Notes: generated by a model not told the origin, from the letters alone. Positions 45,645 to 58,329 are shown, numbered from the stretch's first letter. The stretch is 64,000 bases of DNA from Acanthococcus lagerstroemiae (GCA_031841125.1 CM063108.1:25533399-25597398); one strand, 5' to 3'. Numbers and translations are program-made.

Positions 45645-46300
45645 ATTAAGTAAAAATGACCAAACTTTGGGGTTTATTTTTATATTTTACGAGAAATTTT
45701 ATTTTGAAAGTTCATAATGCTTCTCTCCAAAATTTAGGCTTACCAATGATCCTGAGGGTAGTAAAATGTGGTCCAGTTGTTAAATTTAATTATTTATGTT
45801 CGAAAAATTTACCAATATTCGGCTCTGCCGCCCCCCTCAACTCTGCTGATAATCATCCTTATCTGATTATAAAACTAATCTCATCAGCATCGAATTCAGC
45901 TATATCAAAACCAATAAAACCTCTCTCATTTTAATATCTGTTCCTTAACCCCCTTCTCTCTTTGCGCTACTGACTCAGATCAAAAGTGCAATTCGATATT
46001 CGAAATCAGCGACTCAAGAATCCCTTATTTCATTACTTGGTTCGATATCATCTCATTTGTAAGTCCAAAGTTGGTGGCGCGTTCCAGCTCTCCTTTTGAT
46101 GTAAAAAATATTTCATTTGAGAAGGAAGTAGACATTACCGAATGAAGACCCTGCTTTACCGCTAAGTTTAAAATGAAAATGTGGGGCGCATTCCGTTTGA
46201 CACTCTGTACTAACCGCTGTGTCAGATTTTTGTTTTTGAAACCACTTGTTTGCCTTGAGAGAGTTCACTGATTTATATCGTAGAGTCAATCTACATACAT
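45645..46300. other. No gene recognised
   Basis: AT-rich without clear motif or element ends. Confidence 0.3.
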
Positions 46301-46304
46301 TATG

Positions 46305-47417
46305 CAGGGTATTTCAGGCGCACTATCCTGTGGGACTGGGTATGTAGGCAACTTATCGTGACAAAGCGTAGGCAGAGTTGACTGTCCATATATTTGAAGG
46401 GGAAAGTATCCAGATATTCGAAAAAAGTACACCATTACCTAATTAAATTTTTTCTCAGCATTGCTAACAGATAGACTGGTGGAACTTTTTATTAATAATA
46501 GAAGCGAGTTGGGGCTACTACTGATGGAAAAAGTTACTACAGTCAGATCACCAGCGTGTTCACAAAATCGATTTACGTGCAAAATTTTTCGTATAATTCA
46601 ATTTTCCATAAAAATTGTCTCCGACTCAGCGATTTTTCCACGGCAAACGATTCTGTAATGCATCAGATCTTTTACAAATACTCCTTGGCCTCACACTTCT
46701 ACCTAATGTAGTTTCCGGGTTCGAAAATTTAGGTAAATGCAATATTTTACATAAGGAATTAGGATTTTCAAAATTTTATTGTTTCCAACGTTCCATTTTA
46801 TAGAAAGTACAAGATGTATAACCAAGGGGGGCCAGGGGCTGTGGTTTTGGACCATTTCCTTTACTCCGAGCAAAATAACACTAAAGAGATTACCGCGGGA
46901 AGAGAACTATGCATGGTTTCTTTCTTTCTTTCTTTTTTAAGGTCAATTTTCTTGAGAATAAATTTTAATTACATTTTCCAACTTGAAAACTGGAATAGGA
47001 GTGAGTTCAAGAAGTAGTATCTTTTAAGGTCATGAAAGGGGAAATCGTTTATCACGAAAAAATCGTTGGATCCAAGGACAACAACTTTTAAGGAAAGTTG
47101 AGAAAATATACAAATTCTTCCAAATTATTATACATAGCTTCCAATCGAAATCGATGTAGTTTATTTTTATTTTTTTATTTTTATTTCTTGCAATGGGTTT
47201 TTTTATTATTACCGAAAACTAAAACCTTCGACTTGTCTATCTAGGTGTTAGCAATGTGTAAAAAAAAACAACATTCCATCAATGCTGTATATGATTTGTT
47301 TGAACGTTTGTATAGTTTCTCCGTCAAATGTGAGAATAAGCAAACATGTCTACACGTTGTTATGATAAGTTGCCTACGGATACCAGGTTGAAGGAGGTCA
47401 CATGATGAGACACCCTA
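46305..47417. mobile_element. Non-autonomous DNA transposon with about 60-bp imperfect TIRs
   Basis: CAGGGTATTTCAGGCGC...GTAGGCAACTTATCGTGAC at 46305-46365 is inverted at about 47360-47417 (GTTATGATAAGTTGCCTAC...GAGACACCCTA). The core GTAGGCAACTTATC is exact. No transposase was found inside the 1.1 kb. Confidence 0.65.
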
Positions 47418-47879
47418 TGAGTTGGTGTCATATAGCCTACCAATGTCTGCGTGTATAAGGTTCTAATACCCTTGAGATCGAGAAATTTCTTTAATGCCAG
47501 ATTCTAGTGTATTTTTCCATAGAAAAAGAGGAGGTCCACGACTACATCATCCGATTAAGTTGAAATTTTCAGTGATTTGTTTTTCCGCCAAATGGAACAA
47601 TAATCTACCCGGTACTCATTAAAATTGAAAATTTCGAAAATTACATACCAATGCCCTAATGGTGACGAACATTGTTTTTCTTATTTGCCACAAAAGTGTA
47701 ATAGTCGAGGCTAGGGCCGTCACCAGCCAATGCTCGCAGTATCTGATTAGTTTCTTGGGAGGGTGATATCTATGACTCAAACTGATGTACTCTTAATCTG
47801 TTCAATTTGAAAATGGTGACGTGGTATCCTAAATTTCGCATAAATTTGCAGTCATATCGTCCTGATCAGACCGATTTTC

Positions 47880-48420
47880 TTCCAGCCGGTCAGCGATGCG
47901 GGGCTTAAATAACGATATAGAAAGCCAATTTTCATCGTAACCGCGCGCGCTGAATGGGAAAACGCCGGCTAATTTTTAACGATTGCCATTATGGCGAGTA
48001 AAAGGCTATACTTAACGGCTTCAGCCAACCGTCAAACGTACGAGAGATGTATTTCCTTTGTTATTTTCCCGCCACACGGCCGATGATATCGTGTGTATAT
48101 CTATAGGTATAAAATACGTATATATGTATATACGCCCTCGATAAATGAAATAATTCGCCAACTTCCCTCCATTTGCGGACTAATTTCGATTTTCCGTTCG
48201 AGTTACCGTGTAAGTGTCGATGTAGTCGATACGCGAGTCTTCGTCGACAGCGAGACCGATTCGAAAAAGGCTCGCTCGAAATGTCGGAACCATCTCGAGC
48301 CAAGAGGCAACGCATCTCGAACTTCACCCACGTCGATGTTGATCAGTCATGAAGACGAGAAAGGTTGCGTGGTGTGGCGAACTACATTCGAATAGGGATA
48401 GACGAGGAACAGAGTATCAA
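47880..48420. promoter_or_regulatory. CpG-rich repeat-poor block in intron 2
   Basis: CpG-dense sequence (for example CCGCGCGCGCTGAATGG near 47940 and TCGTCGACAGCGAGACCG near 48240) between AT-rich transposon DNA. Open frames on both strands have no motif. A conserved intronic enhancer or alternative promoter is possible; this is inference from composition and position only. Confidence 0.3.
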
Positions 48421-48424
48421 AGTG

Positions 48425-50745
48425 GCTGGTTAATGAGAAACCGTGCACCTCATCAGTCGAGTATTACATTTGTTGTGAATAAAAATGCTGTGAGAGCTAG
48501 GTCTAACTTGAGGGGAGGGGGGAGGAATATTCCCCGGATCTGGTCTTTTTAGGAGACCTGCATTTTTCATCGTCTGGTCTTTTTTTGGACCTTCGAGGGC
48601 AAAATTGTGATGATTTCTGGGAGGGCCTGGAAAATGTCACATAGTTTTTTGTTTACCCTTCAGGCCTTGATTTTCTCTCGGCGGCCCACAACGGTCAGTT
48701 TTGTCCAGAACCCGTGCACGAGGCGAGAAGTCGAATGTAAAAAATGGATACAGTGATGAAGGTGTTCAGTGGATTTTCCAGTCGCAGTAGAAACCTGTGC
48801 TGGTGTTCACCATATCCTCTGTACCCCTGAATGCACTTGTTATGTCATATGGGTAATTCTCAGAATTGGGGCATATTTCAGTTCATCAAACTTCTTGAGA
48901 CTACATATTCAAAATTTCAATAGTTTTTTTAGGGGCTGTATGGAGTATTATCTCCTCAACCTTTCCTGACATTGGAATACTTGCCCCCCACCCCTAGACA
49001 CACCGCAAAATCAAATAAACCCTCAGAATATTCCATTGTAGTGGGTGTTCTGGCTCACATTTTCAAATTTCAAGTTTGTTGAAATGATGTTATGAAATGT
49101 TCTCCTCGGGGAAAACTGGGTGGAAATTCACTAGTATGAGGGAGAATACATGTTGACAGCAAAAATAGCAACTCAGATTATATCACGCGCCCTCAAGCTG
49201 AGATAAAAGGGAGGTTCTGCATTTGAGGTTCCATCGTAGTGGCTATTTTTCAGTAGCGCTCTCTGGTTCACAGATTGAATCTCGAATGCTGCCAACTGGC
49301 TGCAACGCTGTGATGCTGCAGTAAGGATACCATGCGCATCTCAGATCTTGGATCTCAGTCTATCTAGTTGTTCAATGAAAATATCTGATAATGTGCTTAT
49401 TTACAATTTTTGAGGTATTTCGTAGTGGCTTATCACATCTTGCTGGAATGCTGCTAAATCCTGGAGAAAATAAGGATTATACTGAAATTAGTAAGTATAT
49501 TGATCCGGAAATATCAAACACTGCTCATAAAAGTATACTTGAAATCTTAAACCCAATTTATCTACTAATTTTCTTACATGGTGGATCATCTTTGGTTTTC
49601 TTTCGTAGTGGCAATGTTAATATTTTTCTAACCACTACCATATTTGTGCGATCGGTCCAGTCAAAGCTACATTCAGGTTTTTTATACTCATTCCCTCTTG
49701 TTAAAGATGAGGACCCTGGAGTTTGTAGAACTCAAATAAGTATTATATAAGATTCCTCCACCCGTAATTTTTCAACGAAAGATGAAGTTTACAATCCATT
49801 GTAAAGATTTAACATAGGTGACCGGCTCGGAAGAAAGGAAGCTTACGTCTAAAAAATTGATTGTGGGGTTTTTGTAGATTCATATTCTCGATCCTAAGGA
49901 GCATCCACTCCCGTTTGCACAAACTCAAAAAACCTATTTTTCACGGCTGTACAAGTGTTTGAAAATTGATAGTTGTAAAGAAAAGAAAAAAAAAACAAAA
50001 CAGGTAATTTATAAGAAAGAAGGTTAACGACTATGTGTGTGATTTTTCTCACAAAAGAGTGGTTCTCTGAAAAAAGACAGTCTTCGCTAAAGAATCGGTT
50101 GCATACCTCCTATTTTAAAGGCGCAATTCAATATTATTATTCTTTTGAAAATGCTGATAAAAATTTAAACATGGTTGTTCATACTATTTGTAACAAAATA
50201 CTTTGTAGACATAACCGCCTATCTTCAATATTGAAGGCGCAAAAAATTCACCAAAAATATTAATTTTTTTAATTAGCACATGGCCCCTTCGATTTTGAGA
50301 ATAGGCTATTCTTTTTGGAGGATTTTTTTGTATTTCTGTAAATTAAGTAATATGCTAAGACGAATTTCCCCATTTAGAAATATTACAGAATTTTTAAATA
50401 TGAAACTATAATTGACCATCACCTTTTTCTCAAAATCTTGATTTTAGACATAGGCCTCCTTTCTTTCGAGCCGGTCACAAAAGGATGAGTAAAATACATT
50501 TCCTATTTACCTACTTCTAATCAATTTTTGTGTTATTAAGTTTTTTTCTCTAAGAAAAGAAGTTGAAGGATGTTCCTTTTTTTCTTTGTTTTCATTTTTT
50601 TTTTCTCGTTCATGTATCATCTATTTTTAAAGTCTTCTCTTAACTTTCTTAGATTTTAAACATTTTTCTCTTTCAACCAAATATTTCCTTTATGTAGAAA
50701 TCGTTACTTTTACCTACTATAACTTTCGGTGTTACAATTATTATT
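48425..50745. other. No gene recognised
   Basis: AT-rich. The 119-codon frame at 49391-49750 and other short frames have no motif. Pyrimidine-rich low complexity at 50280-50640. Confidence 0.3.
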
Positions 50746-50749
50746 TCTG

Positions 50750-50870
50750 TATTTTCAGCATTTTTCACCTAAAAGTCAGGGAATTTTGTAAAAAAATCGA
50801 CTGCGACATTCTGTAGTATTTCAAACAGACTTTACCATTTCTTATAAAAAAATTTTCATATTTTTTCTTT
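50750..50870. mobile_element. MITE fragment of the CAGGGTGTCYA group, copy 3
   Basis: TTTTTCACCTAAAAGTCAGG through GGAATTTTGTAAAAAAATCGACTGCG and ATTCTGTAGTATTTCAAACA nearly equals 56640-56720. The terminal repeats are missing. Confidence 0.65.
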
Positions 50871-50874
50871 CACA

Positions 50875-51415
50875 GATAAAGGATGTGGGTAATACGACGC
50901 CCCTCTCCTATCTTAGTAGCACAGAGTGTGTTGGTGTGAGGAAATCGTTTTCATGGTATTCGTTTTGCATCTACATCTTTCTATTAAGGCGGCTATACAC
51001 TTAACGTATTTCGTGACTTTTCACGGACCATTTCACGAAAAATATACGAAACGCGAACCAATCCCTATACACTTCTCCCAGTATCAGCTGTTTCGTGTTT
51101 TTATCTCATCCTGCTGTTCGCTAGAATCTGAAAATCGGCGCGAAAAGACGCGAAAATGAAAAAATATTCAGTCTAGCTCTTCTTCCCAGTGTAAAAATTT
51201 TTTTGAGAAAGTCGTAATGAAACGAAAACTTGAAAACCAATGAGTTCACCTTCTGGAAGATCCTGCCATCGGGTTTTTCTGCGGCTCCCCTCTCCTTCAG
51301 GAAAGAGTAACTAATCTAAAAATTTGAAAAAAATCTAAAGACCACATAATAATTATTATCGCGTTATGGAAGAGTCTAGTGCTTTCAAATGTATGTCCTC
51401 ATGTTGTATCTCTCG
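50875..51415. other. No gene recognised
   Basis: Contains TTCGTGACTTTTCACGGACC and TTTCACGAAAAATATACGAAACGCG near 51010-51060, overlapping short inverted pieces possibly of a small repeat. Nothing else supported. Confidence 0.3.
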
Positions 51416-51419
51416 ATAC

Positions 51420-53494
51420 CATGGGCGTAGCCGGCAAGGGGGCAACTCCCCCTCCGGATTTTGAGAAAAATGATGTTATAGTGCTCACAAGATTATTTTC
51501 CAATATTTAAAGCCAACTGATTATAATTCGCAGAAAATAGGATGTCGAAAATGTGTGACTGGCCCCACACTGATAGCAAAGCAGCACTTGCACCTGCACA
51601 AACGCGTTCACATATAGACGCTGTTAAACGTCAGGGAACCAGTCAACATTTGTAAATAAAATGAGTTATTAGTATCGTTGGAAAAAGCGTAAAAAGTAGA
51701 ATTTTTCAAAATTGGGCTCCCGATTCAAAAATGTGTACTCACGTTGAAAAAAGGCTTATCAGTAAACGCTGTGTCATTTAGTTTCTACATGGCTCTTGAA
51801 CTTCAAATCACGTGTTCTCAAAAAACAGATTTTGCTGGTTGGTTCCCTTACGCTTGACAGCGTCCATATCATATCTTCCCGACGAGTTGAATCTTGAGTG
51901 AGATTGCCGCGAGCAGCGGAGCGCTGTAGAGTAGGTCTAGTCATTGGCGGTGAGGCAAGCATTCTCAGTATCAGTGTCTTGGAAGCTTCAGTTGACTTAT
52001 TAACAGGCATTCTGCATTGCTTACCAGGAGAAATGAAGTATTGTTTGTTTTTGATTGTGTCTGACTCTGTACGTATACCGAGAAAAGTATTAGTAGTCGC
52101 TGAATTCGAATACTGATTGCATCAGTCCTTTTGTTTAGCCTTGATTTAAAATCAAAAATCCAAATTTTAGACGATCCGAATCAGATGAGACTAACTTGGC
52201 ATTAAAAATTGGACGAATTATGAAAACTGGAGTTTTTAGATTATTGATTCACGTACAGCGTTAGATTTTCCATCAGAACCTAATGTTGGCCCCGAAATTC
52301 AATTTTTTTCCAGTCTAAGATGCCATTCGGATTTTGCTTTAAAAAATGATCAGTATGTAAAAAAGGTATAGGAGTGTCTTGCATTATTGAGTTCGAAAAG
52401 AGTGTCAAATTTTTAATCCGCCAATTTCAATTTAGGCCAGTGAATCCTAATTTAGCCCCTTCAAATAGGCTAATTTGGCGTAAGAATTTTTTCATTACTG
52501 ATTTCGAAAATTCTTAACAGTTTTCCAATAGACAGAATTAACCTAGGTAATTTAGAAGATCAAAGAACATACATCAATCAGATTTCGATATGACCCGTGT
52601 TGGCATGCCAATTTCCAGTTTTTTCCTCTCTGGAGGAGTTAATTTAATTATGCCAGAAAAAGTGGATAATGTACCGGAATGAGGATTTTTTGATCGCTAA
52701 TTTCGTGTTGTATAGATTTTTGGTCCAACCCGGATTTGGACCCCAAGATACAAATTTGCTAACACTCTAGCACAAGAGGAATTTCTGATGAAGTCATGGT
52801 ATTCGATGAAAAGAGGATTATGCTGTTATCAATATTTTCGCTGGGTGCACTTTGTAGAGTAAAAATATTACTTCGTTTCTGGTTGGAAATAGGGCAAAAG
52901 TTGGTGGAACTATTCAAGGAGAAAAACAGATGAGTGCATGACTTAAAAATTATCAATGCATCGGGGGAAGAAAGGGAAAATACGAAACTAGGAAAAATTT
53001 ATGATGAGCCGGTATAGGAGAATGAAAAAAAAAACCTAGTAATCTTGCGGGATTTTGGTACCTATAATTTCCGGCGAGAGTCGGTATCATTTGCAAAAAT
53101 AAATAAAAACCGACTCAGTAATGAACCTGTGTTGTAATCCTGTATCGCATGTACTCTTTTAAAGTCTGTTAAAAAGAAAGACATCACCGTCTGGTGAGAA
53201 GTACAATGGTATCGACTCATCTAATCCTCGTCGTTTGGACCAGCGAATATTACTGGCAAGTATGTAGGCTGCCAATTTGTACCTTTGAGGAACCTGCATA
53301 TCTCCAACTTATGCTCTAAATGTACGAACGCCAATTCACCTCTTCCTCTATACAATATACACGGTGTATAATGGTGGCTGCCAGACTGCATCATATCTAT
53401 ACGGCTGCCAGTTGATACCGCTAATAAGTATATTTAATTCTACCGTTTTGCTTCTCCCCCCCCCCCCCGGAAAAAGTTCTATCTACGCCCATGG
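51420..53494. mobile_element. Candidate element with CATGGGCGTAG termini
   Basis: CCATGGGCGTAG at 51419-51430 is exactly inverted at 53483-53494. The 7 bases outside are TCGATAC on the left and TCAATAC on the right (one difference), a possible target duplication. Sequence next to the ends is C/G-run rich. No transposase was found inside the 2.1 kb; part of the interior is a degenerate tandem repeat. Confidence 0.5.
52170..52760. repeat. Degenerate repeat, GATTTCGAAAATT/CCCAAAATT type
   Basis: Phrases such as GATCGCTAATTTCG, ACTGATTTCGAAAATTC and CCGGATTTGGACCCCAAG recur at roughly 80-110 base spacing. The same phrases occur at 53760-53945 and 56815-57190. Confidence 0.5.
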
Positions 53495-53499
53495 TCAAT

Positions 53500-54750
53500 A
53501 CTCTTAAATTAAAGCCTCTTCCGCCTCTCCTGGTACCATAATTTTCCAGATCCTGACCACCTTTTTACTTTCATAGCATTTGTCGTTAGATATGCTGGAG
53601 CTTTTCCACCTGGGTTACAGAATTCATTTTTATGGGTATTTTCCCTCCCCCTAAACCATTCAAGATCCACGAGGAAGGGGCTGATTCTGGTTACTCTAGT
53701 TTTCCTCAAGTTACACATTCTTTACGAGATTCGAAAGTCAACTTTTTGGACAGGATAGCCAACCAAGCTCTGAGTCGCTGATTTCAAATATCGCCTCAGA
53801 TATTTTTATCCGACCCCTTCCAGAGCACTATCGTAATACGAATTCAGCTTCTGTGGCGAATAATTGCACGAAGTATCGAAATATGGGTGCTGATCTCGAA
53901 TATCGCTTCAGATTTTTAATCTGGACCAAATTTAAGCTCCTGTGCTTTTTCAGTTGATTTACGACGTTATTTGCTATTAGCAACATTTTGAATAAATAAG
54001 ACTGTATTCTTACCCTATTCGGTGGCTTTAATTAGAAAGGGTGAATTTCGAGTCAACCGTTGCTTGTCCTACCTCGTGGGTACTTGCTACTTCATGGGTC
54101 GCACCAGGAGGGATAGGATCCAAATATTACCCCTAAAATCGAATGCAGCGACCTCCAAAACCTACAAAACTAATTTTCGAATTTTATTCTTTCACACCCC
54201 CCCCCCCTTCACAGTCGGCATTAAGTCACACGAAAAAAATCTATGAAGTTGTTAATTGACATATGGCACCACGCTCCCATAGTGCGCGTTTTCATTTCCA
54301 TCATTAAATTTTTACACCCTCTCTGCCACAACTTCATAAGCACTCGGTAGTAAAAAAAAAAGTTTGTGGAGTGATTGACGATATTCGCCGCTCACGATGT
54401 TCGAAAAAATTTGACCCCCTCTCCCCCCTTTGCATGTGTAATTTGTATTTGAAGTGTAAAATGCGAAACCATAAAGAGAGGAACAAAAACCATATTTCAG
54501 GCTAAGAGATGGCAACATACGAATTTAATAAAACGGTTATACATAGTACATACTCTCAACACGAAAAAACAAAACTGAAAACGTGTATACGAACGTAATG
54601 TGACATCAACGAGAAAAAATAAATACACACAGAAACAGACCGGAAAAATACAACTCATGACCCACAGCAAGAAAATACATGGTAACAGAGATAAGAGGCA
54701 ATACTGCAATTAAAAGGACGAAATATATGCACATCTATCTGCTTGCTTCG
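53500..54750. other. No gene recognised
   Basis: Includes a small patch of the GATTTCGAAAATT-type repeat at 53760-53945 (for example GTCGCTGATTTCAAATATCG) and C runs near 54196. The rest is AT-rich with no motif. Confidence 0.3.
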
Positions 54751-54754
54751 AACA

Positions 54755-54845
54755 TGAAGGGCCTGAAAAACTGGAAAAATTGGCCTGGAAAACCTGGAAA
54801 AGTCAGGGAAAATCATTTCCGAACAAGAATGGACACCCTGCACAC
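54755..54845. mobile_element. MITE fragment of the CAGGGTGTCYA group, copy 4
   Basis: GGCCTGAAAAACTGGAAAAA, GGCCTGGAAAACCTGGAAAA and GTCAGGGAAAATCATTTCCG lead to GAATGGACACCCTG at the right, the inverted form of the CAGGGTGTCCATTC terminus seen at 56551. Confidence 0.65.
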
Positions 54846-54999
54846 GTTTGTACACTTGTGCTCGCTTATCGGAACTCAATTTTTCATAAGGTGCTTTATA
54901 AAAATTCACGACGATTTCCTTTTCGTTACACCCTAATGAGCATCCATTTGATAGAGATTTGTTTCTGTGATGTAGTTTTGAAAAGCTAAAACGAAAACT

Positions 55000-56255
55000 G
55001 GGAATTCGATATTACGACCGGAAGAATAACGCGTCCGTTCGAAGACATAAAACGCAGTTCATCAACCCGATAACGCATCCACGTCGCTAATTGGACTCCG
55101 ATCTCCGATCCAAAACAGCGTCGACGGTTTCCGCCACCCGCCGCGGCAGCGTCTTTATCTCTCGCCCAACGGCCGCAACGGTATCAATTTTACCGTCATC
55201 ATGGTTCGTAATGATCGCGACTAATCAACGGCCGCGGCCCTCGCTCATGCGAAAGGGTCTTTCCGTACTGATGGGATATAAAAAAATAAAAAAAATGAGA
55301 GAGAGAGAAAAAAAAGGACGCGTCGAATACGCGACACTCGTTCGGCGCTTTTCAGCGGTTCCGTCGGAATCGCGCAGCGTCGTCGGCGATCCCCAGAGGT
55401 GTCGTCACGTTCGCGTAGTTTTCGGAGAATTTTATATCGCCTCATATGGCGGGCGATATTCGCCGAACAATGGCGTTCGTATGCGTTGATACAGTCCTGC
55501 GATGATACGGCAGCGGGGTCGGCGGCCCACGTCGCGCGTCGTATAAACGCGCTGCGAGAAAATATTCCTCGACCGTCTGCGACCGGAGCGCGGATATCTA
55601 TTGTACGGAAATCCAATTCCGTTCCAGGCGAAAACCCGCTGAAATGTAAATTTAGAATTAAATTTTAACAGCCACTCGCCGAACAGGTACGAAAACGAAT
55701 ACGTCGCCCCCGCACGCCCCGAAGTTATACTTCGACGAAACTTTTCAGTCTAATGTAGCGTTACGTCGGCGGCGCGGCGTTTTCCGGACGAATCGTGTAT
55801 TCAATTTTCGGAATATTCATCCGTTTCTGGGACACGGATCCACCGTCTACGCTATTTACACGTTTACAAGTCGATGCCATCCACGGGCATTCCGCCTGCG
55901 TGGCGATGGCGGATACGGCGTACGTATAGTATTCGTACGCGCTCTCGTTATTTTCGCGATTCCGGTTGGCGTTTTTCACGCGCGACTTCCTCTCGATATG
56001 ACCGCGATGCCGTGGTGGGCCGTGTCGAGCTGGAAATACCAGAGTTTAGTGTAAACGCGTACGCCTGTGTATGATAATCGAGCCAAACGAAAAGTTCAAC
56101 GATCAAAATGGGAAGCCCCGCCGTTCCCGTCCAGCCTACAAATTTTGCTCGTACAACTGCTGCTCGCGCTCAGAAAAAAGATTCGCGGATTCCTGCTTAG
56201 TTCGTGGATCGGAGAGTATATTGCTCTTGAATTCGACGCTCTCGACACTTAGATG
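55000..56255. promoter_or_regulatory. Largest CpG-rich repeat-poor block in intron 2
   Basis: About 1.25 kb with dense CpG (for example CGGCGCGGCGTTTTCCGGACG near 55770), strikingly unlike the transposon-rich DNA on both sides. Several overlapping open frames on both strands (such as 55091-55489) arise from this composition; none has a motif or fitting splice sites that I can defend. It may be a conserved regulatory region or an unrecognised exon-bearing or promoter region. Confidence 0.3.
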
Positions 56256-56549
56256 AATCAATCGTTTATTCGGAAACTATTTCAAATAAAATAAATAACA
56301 AATTTCTGATTGAATAGTATTGCCCAACGGTAGGCTAAGCCTGTATTGTTGGACAAGAGTCGCTGAACGTGTATAAGTACATGCTTGATAGGTACGGCCA
56401 CGGGTTCCAAGATGACATGCTTTTTTCCTTTTTAGCTCTAACTGTTGAAGTTTTGGTCCAACTGCCCACGTTTTTGAATGAGAAGAAAGCCCAGAGTCAG
56501 CTCTTCAAGTGTGGTGTACAAAGTCTTACTTCGCTCTTTTATTTCTTTA

Positions 56550-56735
56550 CCAGGGTGTCCATTCTCTGGAAAACCGGGAAAAGTCAGGGAATTTTGCTGT
56601 CTGGAAAAGTCAGGGAACAGTCAGGGAATTTTGAAAATTTCAGCACTTTTCACCTAAAAGTCAGGGAATTTTGTAAAAAAATCGACTACGAAATTCTGTA
56701 GTAATTCAAACACATTTTACCCTATTTCTAAGGTC
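56550..56735. mobile_element. MITE fragment of the CAGGGTGTCYA group, copy 5
   Basis: Starts CAGGGTGTCCATTCTCTGGA and carries three GTCAGGGAATTTTG motifs. Its inner part nearly equals 50750-50820. The right terminus is missing. Confidence 0.65.
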
Positions 56736-56814
56736 TCGTCTCTTTTTCGGTAAAAAAAAAAAATCGCTCCCATTAAACAAGACTAGAGCTAAACTTGAAG
56801 TTTTTTATGGAAAC

Positions 56815-57190
56815 ATCACTGAAATGGGAGTTTTTGGGTCGTTGATTTCGAAAATTTCACCAGAAGATTGTTTTTTGAACCCAGAATTGACTTTCAGAGT
56901 CCTCTGTTCTTGGAAAATTGAGTAACGAATCAAAATACAAGCAGTTTTTCGCATCGCTAAATTCGAAAGCTTCTATGAGCTTTGTTATTAAACCGCGATT
57001 CGAAACCCAAAATTCAAAATTGATTTTTAGGAAATCGAATAAAGTACATATTAGAATTTTCTGGGTTGCTGAATTCAAAAATTTCTTCAGATTCCTCTTG
57101 GATTCCCGATTTAGGCTTCAAAACCCAAAACTGATCTCCAGAAGTGATTAAAATTGACTTCCGGGTAACCGAATCAAATACCGAAATGGG
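56815..57190. repeat. Degenerate repeat, GGGTTGCTGAATTCGAAAATT type
   Basis: About four units of roughly 85-110 bases with GGGTCGTTGATTTCGAAAATT, GAACCCAGAATTGACTTTCA and AACGAATCAAAATAC-type parts. Related to 52170-52760. Confidence 0.6.
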
Positions 57191-57194
57191 GAAG

Positions 57195-58065
57195 CGGAGA
57201 GGAGAGGTCGCCTAATTTGGAAATTCCATCAGCGCGATAAATTTTCGATATTAACTCTCGGGTAGGCCCCAAACACCAAAATGAGAGTCGAAATTGAACG
57301 AACTTGATTTAATCTTTCAACATTTTCATAACCATCAAATTACCAAAATTCAAATTGGAGGAATAATTTCAAAATTATCCAAGTATGAGTTATTATAAGG
57401 GGAACATTCGAGTCTTTAAAAATCAAAAACCATATGAAATTGAACCAAAATTAGGAATTACAATAGTCGCTGTTTCAATAGATTACTTGGGTTTTCAACG
57501 TCAATTAATTCTTGTCAAACTTTGAACTTCAAATGTTGGCTCGTAAAAATGCAAGCTTTAATGAGTTTTTTCTTCAACATTACACGCAAAAATTGCCATT
57601 TAACCGAAGAATGATGAAGTCCAATCAAAGGTCCAAGGTCATTACTAAATTCGTAACAGCCTCCCCCCCCCCACCTCAAACAAGAAAATGGAAATAAAAC
57701 AACTTTCACTTCGATAGTTCAATCACTTTTTATAAAATCATAGGCTGCTTTTGAAAATTCGGCATTTGACGATTTAACCCGTTCTCAAGAGATTAGGATG
57801 TTTGTAATGATGAAAATGAATCAGCGATCTTTAGCATTTTCAAAAACAGTCTGTTAATTTGAATTTAAGATCGTAAGAACTCTCCACTTCAATAGTCTAC
57901 TAATAGTCTACTCGATTTGTAAAAACTAATTGCTTGTCCATTTCGATTTATGGGGTCTTTTAAGCTTGAATCAGATTCAAAATTTAGCACATGTTCGATT
58001 TCAACTACCCTTAAGGTCAGTAATTAATGTCGGTAGTCTATCCACTTTGGGATCCCATTCTGAGT
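57195..58065. other. No gene recognised
   Basis: AT-rich, with fading traces of the preceding repeat up to about 57480 and a C run near 57661. No gene supported. Confidence 0.3.
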
Positions 58066-58129
58066 TCTGGAGTCCAGGGACGTACCGAAGAGTTCTTTCT
58101 GAGGGAGGGGGGAGGGGGTTAAAATGTTG

Positions 58130-58290
58130 AACGTCTCAACTGACTCAACTCAAAATTCCCAAGTATCAATGCAAAAGAAGAAAAGCCTTTTGACTTGCTG
58201 GGTTTTCCCAACCTCTCAACTCAATTCCCAAATATCATAGCAAAAAGAAACAACTTTTAACTGGTTGGATTTTTTCAACTCGCTTGACTG
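58130..58290. repeat. Two-copy tandem repeat shared with 25670-25810
   Basis: CAACTCAAAATTCCCAAGTA-TCAATGCAAAAG and CAACTCAATTCCCAAATATC-ATAGCAAAAAG are about 70 bases apart. A related unit (GAACTTAATTCCCAAGTATC-AGTGCAAAAA) lies in the TIR element near 25770. Confidence 0.6.
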
Positions 58291-58329
58291 AAACTGTAAA
58301 TTTCCCCGTTGTCCCCTGCCCTCAATAAT

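Noticed and set aside
55091..55489. 132-codon frame in the CpG-rich block
   Set aside because: Overlapping frames exist on both strands as expected from CpG-rich DNA; no motif, conserved start or clear splice sites.
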